From NCBI GenBank assembly GCA_947579605.1, contig OX388305.1, positions 31,013,542 to 31,077,541 of the forward strand: a stretch of 64,000 bases of DNA. Reading direction: 5' to 3'. This stretch comes from Athripsodes cinereus. Taxonomy: Eukaryota; Arthropoda; Insecta; Trichoptera; Leptoceridae. The position numbers were made by a program, and so were the translations under genes. The notes below the pieces were generated by a model, which was not told the DNA's origin, made no database searches, and worked only from the letters and a program-made list of their open reading frames with translations. Shown here in pieces: positions 36,766-47,075 of this stretch (its first letter is position 1; each line of letters starts with the position of its first letter).

Positions 36766-37030
36766 TACTAAATAATTAAATAACGCTTTTTCCATCATAT
36801 TCGCTGGGTGCTTATTTTCATAAATTACAAAAATCGCTGGTTGCGAATATTACAGACAAAGTTGGCAATCCAAATTAGCGATGAAATGATCACACAGATC
36901 AAATCTTAAATTTGCCTAGGAACTTAAGTAGAAATCACGAGAGAAAAAGAATAGTAGGTTTATGCGTTTATGGAGACCTTAAAAATTATATACCTAGAGA
37001 CGACTAATTGTAATAAAATATACATGTGTA

Positions 37031-37212
37031 TTACTACTACTACTATACCATCACGGCATATCCTGAAGTGGGGTAACCAGCAGACCAGCTGCATGTAATA
37101 AAAATGCAAGCTGTCCTTATCTTGCCAACAAAGAAATCAAGACGTTCAGGATAGGTGGTAAACGTTAATCGTCATCACCGAGATGTAAAATATCTCAATT
37201 CTTTTGCGAGGC
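37031..37212 (-). repeat. LINE tail, family T
   Basis: (TAC)n, then ACCATCACGGCATATCCTGA and TAACCAGCAGACCAGCTGCA, as at 3.6 kb. Confidence 0.65.
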
Positions 37213-37520
37213 ACACAAACATTACCGAAAAAAGTGCAACAGTTCTTTGACGGATGTTCCACGGAATTAGTAGGAATAATAAAATATAAAGAGCAGTGAA
37301 AAGATAAGAGCTGGTAATGATTTAATAATTATAAGGTATTCTTGAGTTGAAATCCTCCTGCTGCTGACATACTTCACCTTCATGATACGAGCATATTTCT
37401 CATTTTGATTGTCATCTTTCCAAAAAGTTTTTTAAAATGATAAATTGTAAACGATAAGTTTTCGCATTTAGCTGGATTTTCACACCTGCGAAAGTGAAGA
37501 TATTGAGAATATTTCCCAAC

Positions 37521-37940
37521 AGACACCTCATCCGCACAACCAACAGACTGTGCAAACTCCCTTTTGTATGAAACAGGAAATGTGTCCCGATGTTTACGAA
37601 TCGGCTTAGGCTGGTTTAAGTGCACTTTACCCATGGTACGTTCACCAATCCCACCAATTCCTGTTTCAAACTACCATGTTAGTGTTTCGGGTTGACAATC
37701 AACGGTAGATTGTCAACAACCTCGAACACAATCATAAAGATGGTTGCTGTTAGTTGAAATGTATGCTCAACAGATGTCGAACATGATAGTTTGAAACAGG
37801 AATTTTCGGGATTGGTGAACGTACCATGGGTAAAGTGCACTTAAACCAGCCTAATCCGATTCGTAAGCATCGGGACACCTTTCCTGTTTCATACAAAAGG
37901 GAGTTTGCACAGTCTGTTGGTTGTGCGGATGAGGTGTCTG
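37521..37940. repeat. Long foldback with 161-bp arms
   Basis: Arms 37521-37681 and 37780-37940 are reverse complements with about 7 visible mismatches. They share AGACACCTCATCCGCACAAC, GTGCACTTTACCCATGGTAC and other blocks. The 98-bp spacer has its own palindrome GTTGACAATC...GATTGTCAAC. The arm sequence is related to the tail of SINE family 3. Confidence 0.85.
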
Positions 37941-38329
37941 AGAAGTAATATTCTTAATTTTTAAAAAGATTTTGTTTATTTTATAGTCATGATATTGTAT
38001 TTTTTTAATATTAATATTTTTATAAGCTTTTCCTTCTGCGTCGCTGTCCTTTATACACATATTAGTTTTTTGCCTTTACTAGATTGTTGATCTTCGAATA
38101 AATGTTTAATAGATGATTGGGTTTTTATTTTACATAAGTAGGAAAAGATGTTTATATAAATTTTGTGAAAGTATAATATAAAAAAATATATTTACACATT
38201 ATTTCTATTTTACATAATAAATATACAATACAATCACACATTAGTATGTTAGAATAATTTACTATTATAAATATAAGACACATAACTACGTATTTGATAC
38301 TGGTACAATGATGGTGTGCCTAGCTAAGA
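37941..38329 (-). other. 3' flank of the 38.3 kb gene
   Basis: From about 38135 upward it aligns with the flank of the 45.5 kb gene (AAGTAGGAAAAGATG, ACACATTAT.TCTA.TTTA, TTTGATACTGGTACAATGAT). It contains the likely 3'UTR. Confidence 0.6.
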
Positions 38330-38681
38330 TTAATAATTCTCACACTTGCATGTACCGCCTCTACAGAATCCAGTGGAGAAACCTTTGCTACGGCAGTGGA
38401 CCTCACAGGCTCCTGGGAACCAGGGACACGTGGCTCTCTTGTAACGGATTAGTCTTGCTTCTTTAGGAGGAGAGTCTGAAATATTAACAACTAATTAAAA
38501 GAAAACAATTTTATGAAAAAAACATGATAAATGTGGAAACTATTTTTATTTTCTCACCACGTGATTCAAATTCGAAGTATGGTCCAACTTCCATGGGTTC
38601 AGGGTCAGGGAATGGAGAAGCCATTGTCAGGAAGTTGACTAGCATGAAGGAAGAGAACAGGAATACAAACAAGAACTTCAT
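38330..38681 (-). CDS. Secreted defensin-like peptide precursor
   Basis: On the minus strand, exon 1 is 38558-38681 (124 nt) and exon 2 is 38330-38475 (146 nt), with an 82-bp phase-1 intron bounded by GT and AG. The 89-residue product has a signal peptide (1-21), an acidic pro-region containing PFPDPEP and YFEFES, the furin-type site RYKR (52-55) and a 34-residue mature peptide starting ATCPWFPGAC and ending CKCENY. Cysteines are at 58, 65, 69, 79, 84 and 86. It is the sister of the copy at 45.5 kb: introns, 3'UTR and upstream DNA all align. The mature peptides differ only near the end (CKCENY against CRCGNY). Expected to be secreted and processed by a furin-like protease. Antimicrobial role inferred from the family fold. 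Confidence 0.93.
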
Positions 38682-38738
38682 GTTGAACTAGTTGAATAAG
38701 TATATGAATATTATACTCGTATGTAGAAGGATTATAAT

Positions 38739-38804
38739 GTGATAGCTACTGTGTGTTGCACAAATGTGTTATGATCTCCTTCAGAGAAATCACCTCTATT
38801 TATA
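38739..38804 (-). promoter_or_regulatory. TATA box and conserved promoter block, gene at 38.3 kb
   Basis: Read on the minus strand: TATAAATA (38804-38797), then GAGGTGATTTCTCTGAAGG, then GATCATAACACATTTGTGC and an AACACACAGTAGCTATCAC stretch leading into the 5'UTR. It is nearly identical to the block of the 45.5 kb copy. Confidence 0.72.
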
Positions 38805-38829
38805 TGAGATCAACCTGCCTATCATGCGG

Positions 38830-39244
38830 TGATAACAGAAGAGATACACAGCGTTGCGTTATGTATCTGCTCATGTTGCTTTAGTAATCTACATTTTTCT
38901 GGTATTCCCTCTACACACCACTTCTTATTATACGAGATAAATGTAGGATTTTTAATTAGCCACAAAAAACTTATAGGTATCATCGATTTGGGTAAATTTG
39001 TATAAATATTTTTTATCAAACTTATTTGAGTCTTATTTGTTTACTTTATTACCCCAAAAAACACTTATAATTTATGAATTTTAGACTGTGAAATCCATGT
39101 CATTATTTTTATAAAAATTAATTTAAAATAAATGAAAATCTCAGACACACGTATAAATATCAAAAATTGCATATAATGAAGTAACTCTTTGTAGTTATAT
39201 AAATTATGTAGATATCTATCCATAGCAGGTAACACTCTGTATAT
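38830..39244. other. Upstream flank of the 38.3 kb gene
   Basis: 38870-38935 still aligns with 45985-46050 (TGGTATTCC...ACACCACTTCTTAT). Beyond that it is plain AT-rich DNA. Confidence 0.45.
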
Positions 39245-39750
39245 TTGGCATCATATCATTACATTATACAATATGGCGTCCCGCAGGGTTCTGTCCATGG
39301 ACCAATTCTGTTTGCTATGCAAATATATTGTATAGACAAGATTGCGGCTCTAAACTTTACGGATAAGCGGATGACAGAATACTGTGCAAATTTGCAGTCC
39401 AGAGCCCCTAGACAAACACGCACTTGGCGATCGACTACAAACGAATTTTCGCCTATAACTGCAACAATAACGCGTAATTATATGGAACATGTAGGTAGAT
39501 TGTCGAAAAGTTCGCCAGTAGACGATCGCTAAGTACGGTTTGTCTACGGGCTCTGATTAGAGAGAAATTAGGTTTATCTTGATTGCTCACTCTTGTTCTG
39601 AGGATTACTAGTGTCGATAGGTGTCTGTCTGCTGGGGAGGCTAAAATTCATGCCGAAGCCTTCATATTTTCCAAACTTGACTATTGCACATGTTAAACCG
39701 ATATTGTCTTAATGGGATTCTTTGATATTACTTTTCTCTCTTGAATATAG
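39245..39750 (+). repeat. LINE reverse-transcriptase scrap split by a MITE
   Basis: 39265-39325 encodes YGVPQGSVHGPILFAMQIY, the GVPQGS.LGP.LF motif of reverse transcriptases. After the MITE, 39560-39700 reads LLGRLKF-type LINE codons with frameshifts. Confidence 0.65.
39398..39558. mobile_element. MITE inside the LINE scrap
   Basis: The left end CCAGAGCCCCTAGACAAACA and the right end, reversed, CAGAGCCCGTAGACAAACCG continue as ACTTGGCGATCG / ACTTAGCGATCG. About 160 bp, non-coding. Confidence 0.75.
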
Positions 39751-41215
39751 GACATAGCCAACAAGAAAATTAAAATAAATAAATTAAAATGATAAAGGTT
39801 CTTATACTATACGTAAGTAGACAACACGTGAATCATAAATATCTCAAGCATACAGATATAAAAACAAAGTAAACACATCTAAACTCTAGTTTACGTCAAA
39901 TAATGAAATTTAAATACAATTGCAACAAATTATTCAAAAATATAATGTATAAACTACATACCTACATCCATTATATTATTTAAACATACATCCTATCATC
40001 GTAAAAATAAATATTAATCCTCTTTTGACATTGAATTTTTAAGTATTATTGATTGACAACAATAATAATTATCTCATTGCTCTTTTTTTACTTGTATAAC
40101 TATATATTTATGAATCCTCTTTTTAAAATGACTTGTTTGAATATTTTAGTTTGACATATTTATAAGAATTGTATCATATATGTACATTTATTTTACCAGT
40201 ATGACTATTTTTGATTCGACACATTAATTGTAATTTTTTTGTTATGTTGTTGTTCTCTATTCTGATTTGATTGTTAAAGGCTAACGCCGTGAATATATGT
40301 AAATAAATAAATAAATAAGTAGCAACAAAAATAAATAAAAGAACGCTTCAACAAGCATGCAGCAAACTCCTTTCCCAAAAAAATCAAATCAAAAACAATT
40401 TTCTCAGTCACCAGTTAACAAAGTCATATACGAGTATGTACAAAATATACAATACATAGGTACAAAAGGAAAACAATCCGACATTCGCTCACGCCAAGGA
40501 CAAAACCAAAACCGATTGTAAGAATTTGCTTTTTGAATTTGTGATATGTGATCTGATTTCATATTGTGAAATTTTCTTCATGTAAATATCACCCATTATA
40601 TTTATTACGAGTAGGTATATTGAATTTTTGGAGCCTGCAATGATATTGGTTTTGTGGAAAGAAAAACATGTTTCGTATTTCTTATAATTAAGATTCCATT
40701 TGTAAAAACAAATAAAATTCATAGAATAAGAATATTTTTGTAGTTCTCAAAATAAAACCTGGTAGGCACTTTAAAAGTTTCTTTTTTTACCAACATAATC
40801 TATATTTATTTATTCATTTTATCACGGCATTACGTCTTTCTGTCCGTCATCATTAATGAGTGCGTTTTACAGGATTTATTTTTTTATTTATTTATTAAAT
40901 AAACGGCTAATGCCTTTTACTCTCGGTTTTCTCGGATTCTCGATTCTCGAAAACTAACAATTAAGAAAGTTTATAAACACGCGATTCAGGATTCTCGAAA
41001 ACTAACAATTAAGAAAGTTTATAAAAACGCGTTTAATTGGCTTTCTTAACAATATATGTACATGCTCTGTTCATGTATTTGCGAAGGTCAGTAATGTTCA
41101 ATACATCTTAATAATTGTATATTATGTCTATTAACATTAATTTATCATTTAATAGTTGTATTTCTAATAATATTTCATTAAGATGTTTTTTTACTGTCAG
41201 TTAAACTATTATGTT

Positions 41216-41259
<44 letters not shown>

Positions 41260-41436
41260 TTTTATAAAGTTATAATTATACCTTAAAAATAACTTATAAC
41301 AAACATTTACGATTTACGAGTTTACGATTATGATACCTACATACAAGGAAAAGAGGGAATACCCCAGCCCAGAATGTAAGTGTATTATTCTACATAGTGT
41401 GATTATATACACTAGATAGTGTGAAATGTGATTGGA
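39751..41436. other. AT-rich spacer with simple repeats
   Basis: A LINE 3' end (GGCTAACGCCGTGAATATAT then AAAT repeats) lies at 40270-40320. A 47-bp tandem duplication (GATTCTCGAAAACTAACAAT...) spans about 40942-41035. (TTTA)n is at 41215-41258. Confidence 0.6.
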
Positions 41437-41506
41437 TATAAAAGGAGGCAAATGTTTTAAATGAGATCGTAACATATTTGTGCAACACACAGTTGTAGCT
41501 GTCACA
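41437..41506 (+). promoter_or_regulatory. TATA box and partly conserved promoter block, gene at 41.6 kb
   Basis: TATAAAA at 41437-41443 precedes GAGATCGTAACATATTTGTG and an ACACACAGTTGTAGCTGTCACA stretch. The interval just after TATA (GGAGGCAAATGTTTTAAATG) does not match the GGTGATTYCTCTGAA block of the other copies. This gene has therefore lost, or never had, the kappaB-like motif while keeping the presumed start region. Confidence 0.65.
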
Positions 41507-41557
41507 GCTCAGTTTGTCGTTATACATTACTATACAACTGTACCTAACTAGTTCAAC

Positions 41558-42234
41558 ATGAAGTTCTTGTTTGTGTTCCTGTTTTCTTCCTTCATGCTAG
41601 TCAACTTCCTGACAATGGCTTCTCCATTCCCTGATCCTGACCTGCTGGAAGAAGAACAATATTTTCAATTAGAACCACAAGGTAATTTTTTTACAAATAT
41701 TCAAAATGTTTTAAATTCATAGAAATTGCTTAAAATTACATTAAAGTTTAAACCATCATGATAGCTTTTTTCATCGGTAGCCTGAAAGTAGAGCCTCGTC
41801 CTCGTGCATAAGTGTAGGTATACTCCCCTTACACAACACAAGCTTTCAGCTTACTTTGAAAAGTGTTTTAAGTTGTATTTGGGTTTATAAAAAAAAATGT
41901 AAAAATGAAAATCTGTTCTATTTTTACATAATTACCAACCGTTATTTTCCCATACCTATATCAAAATTTTCCTAATTTTATTTTTGTATAAAAAGACAAC
42001 CAAGTTAACCGTATACACAATCTCCATTTCTTTCACAATATATATGAGTAATTCTGTTCTAAAACCTTTTTTTTATTGTTTTACATTTCAGATGTTCGCG
42101 TAGAACATGTACTGATCCGCCACAAAAGAGCCACTTGCCCCTGGTTCCCAGGAGCCTGTGAGGTCCACTGTCGCAGCAAAGGTTTCTCCACTGGATTCTG
42201 TAGAGGTCCCACCTGCACCTGTCAGAATAACTAA
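41558..42234 (+). CDS. Secreted defensin-like peptide precursor
   Basis: Exons 41558-41681 and 42092-42234 flank a 410-bp phase-1 intron and encode 88 residues. There is a signal peptide at 1-21, an acidic pro-region (PFPDPDLLEEEQ), the site RHKR at 51-54 and a mature peptide with cysteines at 57, 64, 68, 78, 83 and 85. The loop between cysteines 4 and 5 is RGPT and the tail is CTCQNN, unlike the RGGT...CENY of most copies. The pro-region just before the cleavage site (DVRVEHVLIRHKR) is also distinct, so this is a separate lineage rather than a fresh duplicate. The intron holds a worn SINE. Start chosen by alignment with the seven other copies. Function as a secreted antimicrobial peptide is inferred. 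Confidence 0.92.
41768..41905 (+). repeat. Worn SINE, family 1, in intron of the 41.6 kb gene
   Basis: It matches the family seen at 18.0 and 21.5 kb (CGGTAGCCTGAAAGTAGAG... then ACTCCCCTTACACAACACAAGC..., ending GTATTTGGGTTTAT and an A-run). About 20-30 bases around the B box are deleted or scrambled, so it is an old copy. Confidence 0.7.
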
Positions 42235-42869
42235 TTCTAATTAGGCACGCCGTTGCTGTACCAAACATACCAAAATTCCTTGTATTATTAATTTATATTT
42301 AGATTGTTAATATATTCATACAGATTTTAAAATAATGTGTAAATGTATATTTAGTTCGTAATATTTTTCTTTGTCCTATATTATACTTTCACAAAATTTA
42401 TTTTTATTTATTTTTTACTTTATAGCTGCAACCTTCATCTACTATTCCTATACCCCTCTTAAGTAATCAAACAATTTGAAATTAAAACAAACTCATGAAC
42501 AATATTACGACTTTTGAAAAATCGAAATATTTTCTTCGGACATTTAGAGTGCAACTTTGGCATATTTAGATAGAAGAGATACTCGATAACTATCTGGTAT
42601 TGAGGTTTGTTTTTACGCAATATTCGCCCAGATACCGAATATTATATGTATTAAGAATATACATAACTGAACAGACACCTCATCCACATCGGCATAACCC
42701 TCTTAGAAGAAAAAAGGAAAGATATTCCTATGCGTACGAATCGACTTAGGCTGATTTTCGACCATGGTAATATCATTCCATCATTATTATGGCAAATTAT
42801 ACCAACTAGAATAGAAATATATCTAGCGCAGCTAAAAGGTTGGTGCACTCTGCTATCTTAGTGCCAACA
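42235..42869. other. 3' flank of the 41.6 kb gene; SINE family 3 scrap
   Basis: 42655-42780 resembles the 37.5 kb arm in worn form (AGACACCTCATCCACATCGG, CGTACGAATCGACTTAGGCT, CATGGTAATATCATTCCATC). Confidence 0.5.
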
Positions 42870-43370
42870 CTAAGTGAGAAGTAACACTAAGTATGCAAGT
42901 GAGACGTGGACATGGTTAAAGAAAATTGAAAGTGGCATAAATGCAGTAGAAATGAGATCGAAGAGAAGGGTGTGTGGTAAAAATCTGAGAGATCGTGTGC
43001 TTAACAGTGATATATGAAAGGAATGTGGAATGAAAGTTGGTGTAATTACAAGGATGAATGTGAATAAGTTAAGATGGTTTGGACACGTGTAAAGAATGAA
43101 CGAGGACAGAATGACCAAGAAGATATATTTGGCTGAGAGGATTGGTGCTCGGAGACGTGGACGTCCGAGGATCAAATGGCAAGATCATTATAATTAAATC
43201 CTACAGGACGGTCACGTGTTGAGAACATTGAACAGGAGAGCATGTATGAGGAATTGTATGACAGCGACGGAAGCGAAAGATGTATGCAAGGATAGAAGGA
43301 AGTGGCGCTCGATCCTTTCTGCCTACCCCGCGTGGGAAGCGGCGTGATGGTATGTATGTATGTATGTTAT
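42870..43370 (+). repeat. LINE C-terminal fragment, family G
   Basis: The frames read MNVNKLRWFGHV, a stop, RMNEDRMTKKIYLAERIGAR, RRGRPRIKWQDH, ILQDGHVL, then CKDRRKWRSILSAYPAWEAA and (GTAT)n. Same family as the better copy at 51.3 kb. Confidence 0.8.
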
Positions 43371-44060
43371 ACCAACTATGTATATAAAATATACATAGTT
43401 GGTATAACACTTATACAAATAATCTGTAAACATGCTTACATCAACGAAATAAATTTTAGATACATATAATTAATCTAAAATTTAAAGGGTAGTAATTGCT
43501 ACGTATTCATCATTATATTAGGTGAATAAAAAATCTTCCTCAGTCCGAATTCTTACAACAGTTCCTAAAAAAGACAAAATTATAAAACATAACACGTAAA
43601 AACAACTCACACAGATCAAGCCACTCCCAAATTAAGATGTGAATCTTGTATTATGGGTTCTAACGCGACGATACACATAATATACAATGCACTAAACGCA
43701 AATACATGTAACACCTTGACCCAGAACAAGACCAGCGTATATAGCTTTATTTTTTTCCGTACTACTGTGTACTACCGCGAATACCTATATAGGTATTAAG
43801 CAACAAATGCTAAAACCGAGAGAGTGCTGTCGAAGCAACGAGCAACAAGCGAGACAAAAATAAGGCACGTTTAAAGATTTAGAACTTAAATTTTCTTTGT
43901 TTCTTGATTACCAATAAAATTAATTAAATTCTTAAATTTTCTAATAAAATACTCTTCGTATAACATCGCGTTGGGTTTAAATATTATGAGCGATATTTAA
44001 CCATTTACTAAAAATTTTAAACTTGAAAACCTCAAACCTGCGTTTTCGGCCTGTATTGGT
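43371..44060. other. Palindrome, SINE family 2 scrap, AT-rich DNA
   Basis: 43368-43410 is a palindrome (TTATACCAACTATGTATATA and its complement). 43606-43740 is a reverse 3' part of SINE family 2 (CTCACACAGATCAAGCCACT, TAACGCGACGATACACATAA). Confidence 0.6.
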
Positions 44061-44205
44061 ACCTAATACATACATACATACATCTTCTTCCCCTTGTCCT
44101 AGTTGGGTCGGGGGCCCATTGCGCCTACGTATCTCCTCCAGAGATCCCTGTCTACCGCTGCTTCCTGAACCTCTGGCCACTCCAAACCAAGTATTGGTAA
44201 TCAAA
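44061..44205 (-). repeat. LINE C-terminal fragment with (GTAT)n end
   Basis: In reverse: LGLEWPEVQEAAVDRDLWRR, YVGAMGPRPN, then (GTAT)n. Same family as 12.1-12.4 kb. Confidence 0.75.
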
Positions 44206-44424
44206 CCAACAATTAAATTTCATTATGAAAATCATTTAGAAGTATTAGCATAAATTCTCTTTTTTTCCGTTTTCGATTGTCCTGAAAAAGGTTGCAACTC
44301 CTAAAACATCATTCATAAGATATTTAAAATCTTTAATACAATGATGAGGGATAGGTTACCACTCTTAAAGTCTTGTTTTTATTGGCGTGGATGAGACTAT
44401 CGATGTGATGTCGTAATGATATGC

Positions 44425-44725
44425 ATGACTTAACCATGATTCTGGGTATGACTGTTGACACTCCTCGACCCATCTGGTTTGGGGAAGTGTTTTTAAATGC
44501 CACAAACGCTTCACGCTTTAAGGCATTCGTGGATGTGTGGGTCTCAAGAAAGGATCTGCTACGTCGGCCGGGTCCCCCGCCCACTGACGTGGTAGGATCG
44601 GAGATGCCAACACTGGCATAGTGGTATTAGACTAGAGAGAGTTCAAATATTAATAAATTGTCACCTAAACGGATAAATAGGAGTCCTTGGACTCCTGAAA
44701 TATCCGAGAAATAAAGCTATTTCAA
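44425..44725 (+). repeat. Repeat R, copy 2
   Basis: The open frame GMTVDTPRPIWFGEVFLNAT, NASRFKAFVDVWVSRKDLLR, RPGPPPTDVVGSEMPTLA is kept with four substitutions relative to the 34.8 kb copy. The 3' end reads ACCTAAACGGATAAATAGGA, GTCCTTGGACTCCTGAAATA and AATAAAGCTATTTCAACA. Confidence 0.75.
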
Positions 44726-45240
44726 CATGACTTAACCAATATTATTTGCCCTATTGGTGGAATGCTTATGTTTATGGGAGTGGTTTGTTGATGGGAATGA
44801 TTGTTTGGAGATGTGTGTGTTTGTTAATTTATTGTTTTTTTCATTTTTTCCCCTTTCTTTTTTCATTGTTTTTTGCGTGACTGTGTTTCATTTTATGTAT
44901 TTTATATCATGTCTTCCCGATACGGACTTGTCTAGTGGGAAGCTAAAATATATCTTATCTTTGTAATATGAATTGTATGTAATTGCATGTAATTTGTAAT
45001 ATGTACTTAAGATAAATAAATAAATCAATCAATCCAGTGAACTTGAGGGAGGTATCGACAATGATTCATCTTTTGTTCCAAGCACTTATTCGGAACCCAT
45101 AGCTCAACTTTTAATTAACTCAATTTATCTAAGTATAATGGAATTTGAAGCGACAAAAGAGCATCTTTGCAATTGGGCATATCTTCCAATCCATGTTCAG
45201 CATTTTGGTGTAATTCTATTAGGTTGTTTTTAAGATTATC
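44726..45240 (+). repeat. LINE 3'UTR-like sequence, then AT-rich DNA
   Basis: T-rich stretch ending TGTACTTAAG and (ATAA)n at about 45010, as at LINE ends. The rest, to the 3' flank of the 45.5 kb gene, shows nothing. Confidence 0.45.
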
Positions 45241-45456
45241 ATAATTAACATTTTAAGTAGGAAAAGATGTATAAATTAATTTTGTGAAAATAAATATATT
45301 ATTTAAAACTATATATTAAATACTTAGTATTTACACATTATTCCTACTTTATATACAATACAATAACACATAGGTATGTTATAATAATTTACAATCATTA
45401 ATGTAAAACACATAACTACATAATTATATTTGATACTGGTACAATGATGGTTGATA

Positions 45457-45812
45457 TTAGTAATTCCCACATCTGCATGTACCGCCTCTACAGAATCCAG
45501 TGGAGAAACCTTTGCTACGGCAGTGGACCTCACAGGCTCCTGGGAACCAGGGACACGTGGCTCTCTTGTAACGGATTAGTCTTGCTTCTTTAGGAGGAGA
45601 GTCTGAAATATTAACAACCAATTATTAGAAAACAATAGGTTTTATGAATAAAACATAATAAAAGTGGAAACAATTTTTATTTTCTCACCACGTGATTCAA
45701 ATTCGAAGTACTGTTCTCCTTCCATGAGGTCAGGGTCAGGGAATGGAGAAGCCATCGTCAGGAAGTTGACGAGCATGAAGGAAGAGAACAGAAACACAAA
45801 CAAGAACTTCAT
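45457..45812 (-). CDS. Secreted defensin-like peptide precursor
   Basis: Minus strand, exon 1 45689-45812 and exon 2 45457-45602, with an 86-bp phase-1 intron. The 89-residue precursor has a signal peptide, the pro-region PFPDPDLMEGEQYFEFES, the site RYKR at 52-55 and a mature peptide ATCPWFPGAC...CRCGNY. The six cysteines are at the family positions (58, 65, 69, 79, 84, 86). It is the direct duplicate of the 38.3 kb gene: exon 2 is almost identical and homology runs about 200 bp past the stop and well beyond the TATA box. The E-to-G change in the C-terminal tripeptide (GNY instead of ENY) is the main mature-peptide difference. Confidence 0.93.
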
Positions 45813-45860
45813 GTTGAACTAGTTATGTATAGTCGTATAGTAATGTAAAACGAACAATAA

Positions 45861-45934
45861 GGTTGTGACAGCTATGTACTGTTTGTTGCACAAATATGTA
45901 ATGATATCCTTCAGAGAAATCACCTCCATTTATA
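45861..45934 (-). promoter_or_regulatory. TATA box and conserved promoter block, gene at 45.5 kb
   Basis: On the minus strand TATAAATG (45934-45927) is followed by GAGGTGATTTCTCTGAAGG, then ATATCATTACATATTTGTGC and an AACAAACAGTACATAGCTGTCACA stretch. It differs from the 38.3 kb copy at only a few bases. Confidence 0.72.
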
Positions 45935-46339
45935 TGAGACGTTACTATCCACAAGAAGATGATAAGAAGAAGAAATTCACAACTTTGATCATGTGTTGTT
46001 TTGGTAATCCGCATTATACTGGTATTCCATTTTCACATCACTTCTTATCTCACAAATTATTATCAATTTGGGAAAGTTTAATAATATTTTTTTATCAATT
46101 CAGAGGTTAATCCATTTCATGACATAATATGAAATAAATTTATTGAGAAGTTTCCCGCCTGATATTAAACATAAAATCCCAAAGAGAAATTTTGGTTCAC
46201 ATATCAGAATGCCAGAAGGGCGGAATGATTTCTAAAGGCTTGTCCCAGGGTTCAGCGTTGAGCCCCATTGTTATTTAAATTTTATTTGTCAGACCTCTTC
46301 TCCAGTGGCTGTAAATTGTTACAATATGCTAATGTCTCT

Positions 46340-46725
46340 ATCTATCTATCTATCTATACCCTCACGCCGTGTCTCAGGTGGGGTAGGCGAAGAGAACGAA
46401 CGCACATCCTTACATACGTCTTTCACTTCCTCTACATTCTTCCAGTTTCACGTACATGCACGCCGATTTCACTAAATCAACACGCGGCTGTCTTTAAGAA
46501 TTTAATCCACGTGATTTTTGGACGTCCACGTTTCCTCACAACCCCTCTTTCAGATAGATACATCCTTTTTGTCATTCTTTCATCGTGCATTCGCTCAACA
46601 TGTCCAAATCCATCGTAACACGCATCCTGTCCACAACACTTCTCTCGCATCCATTTATTTTTCTGATATCCTCATTCTTCACTCTTTCTCGCAACGTTCT
46701 TCCAACTATTCTTCTAAGTGAACGC
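46340..46725 (-). repeat. LINE family G tail inserted in the 46-48.5 kb LINE
   Basis: In reverse complement it encodes the H.ERMDD..-RGRP...W...-AYPTWDTA-type ending seen at 51.3 kb and starts with (TATC)n. The host LINE's RT motif is split at YANV | ...EDLMVL. Confidence 0.7.
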
Positions 46726-46904
46726 TAATCCTGAAGACCTAATGGTACTTATTATGTGCATCACAATAATATAAAAGTTGGAGCTGGTCAGTTGGAGTAG
46801 GTAATGAAAAGTTTGGGCACATGGCTTACTGAAAACAATCTTAGTCTCGGTCTGGATAAAAGCAACGTAAAATAATTTACTTACAAAAACAGAATTGTCA
46901 CGAT

Positions 46905-47075
46905 ATTCATGTATTGTTTGAGGGAATTCAAATTCAAATATCGCGTTTCTGCGATAAACTCACCCATTGCACAAATTATTTTTTTCGGTAGTATTGTTGT
47001 CATGTTTTACGAGCATTACTACTGTTTATTATGTTTGTCCAATAAAGATTTTTATTTACTATTATTACTCTATCA
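46905..47075 (+). repeat. Jockey-type LINE 3' end
   Basis: CAAATATCGCGTTTCTGCGA, TAAACTCACCCATTG, ending TTGTCCAATAAAGATTTTTA. Same class as 59.46 and 63.48 kb. Confidence 0.55.

Noticed and set aside
37380..38060. Two ORFs of similar sequence on the minus strand (84 and 69 codons)
   Set aside because: They come from the two arms of one foldback repeat.
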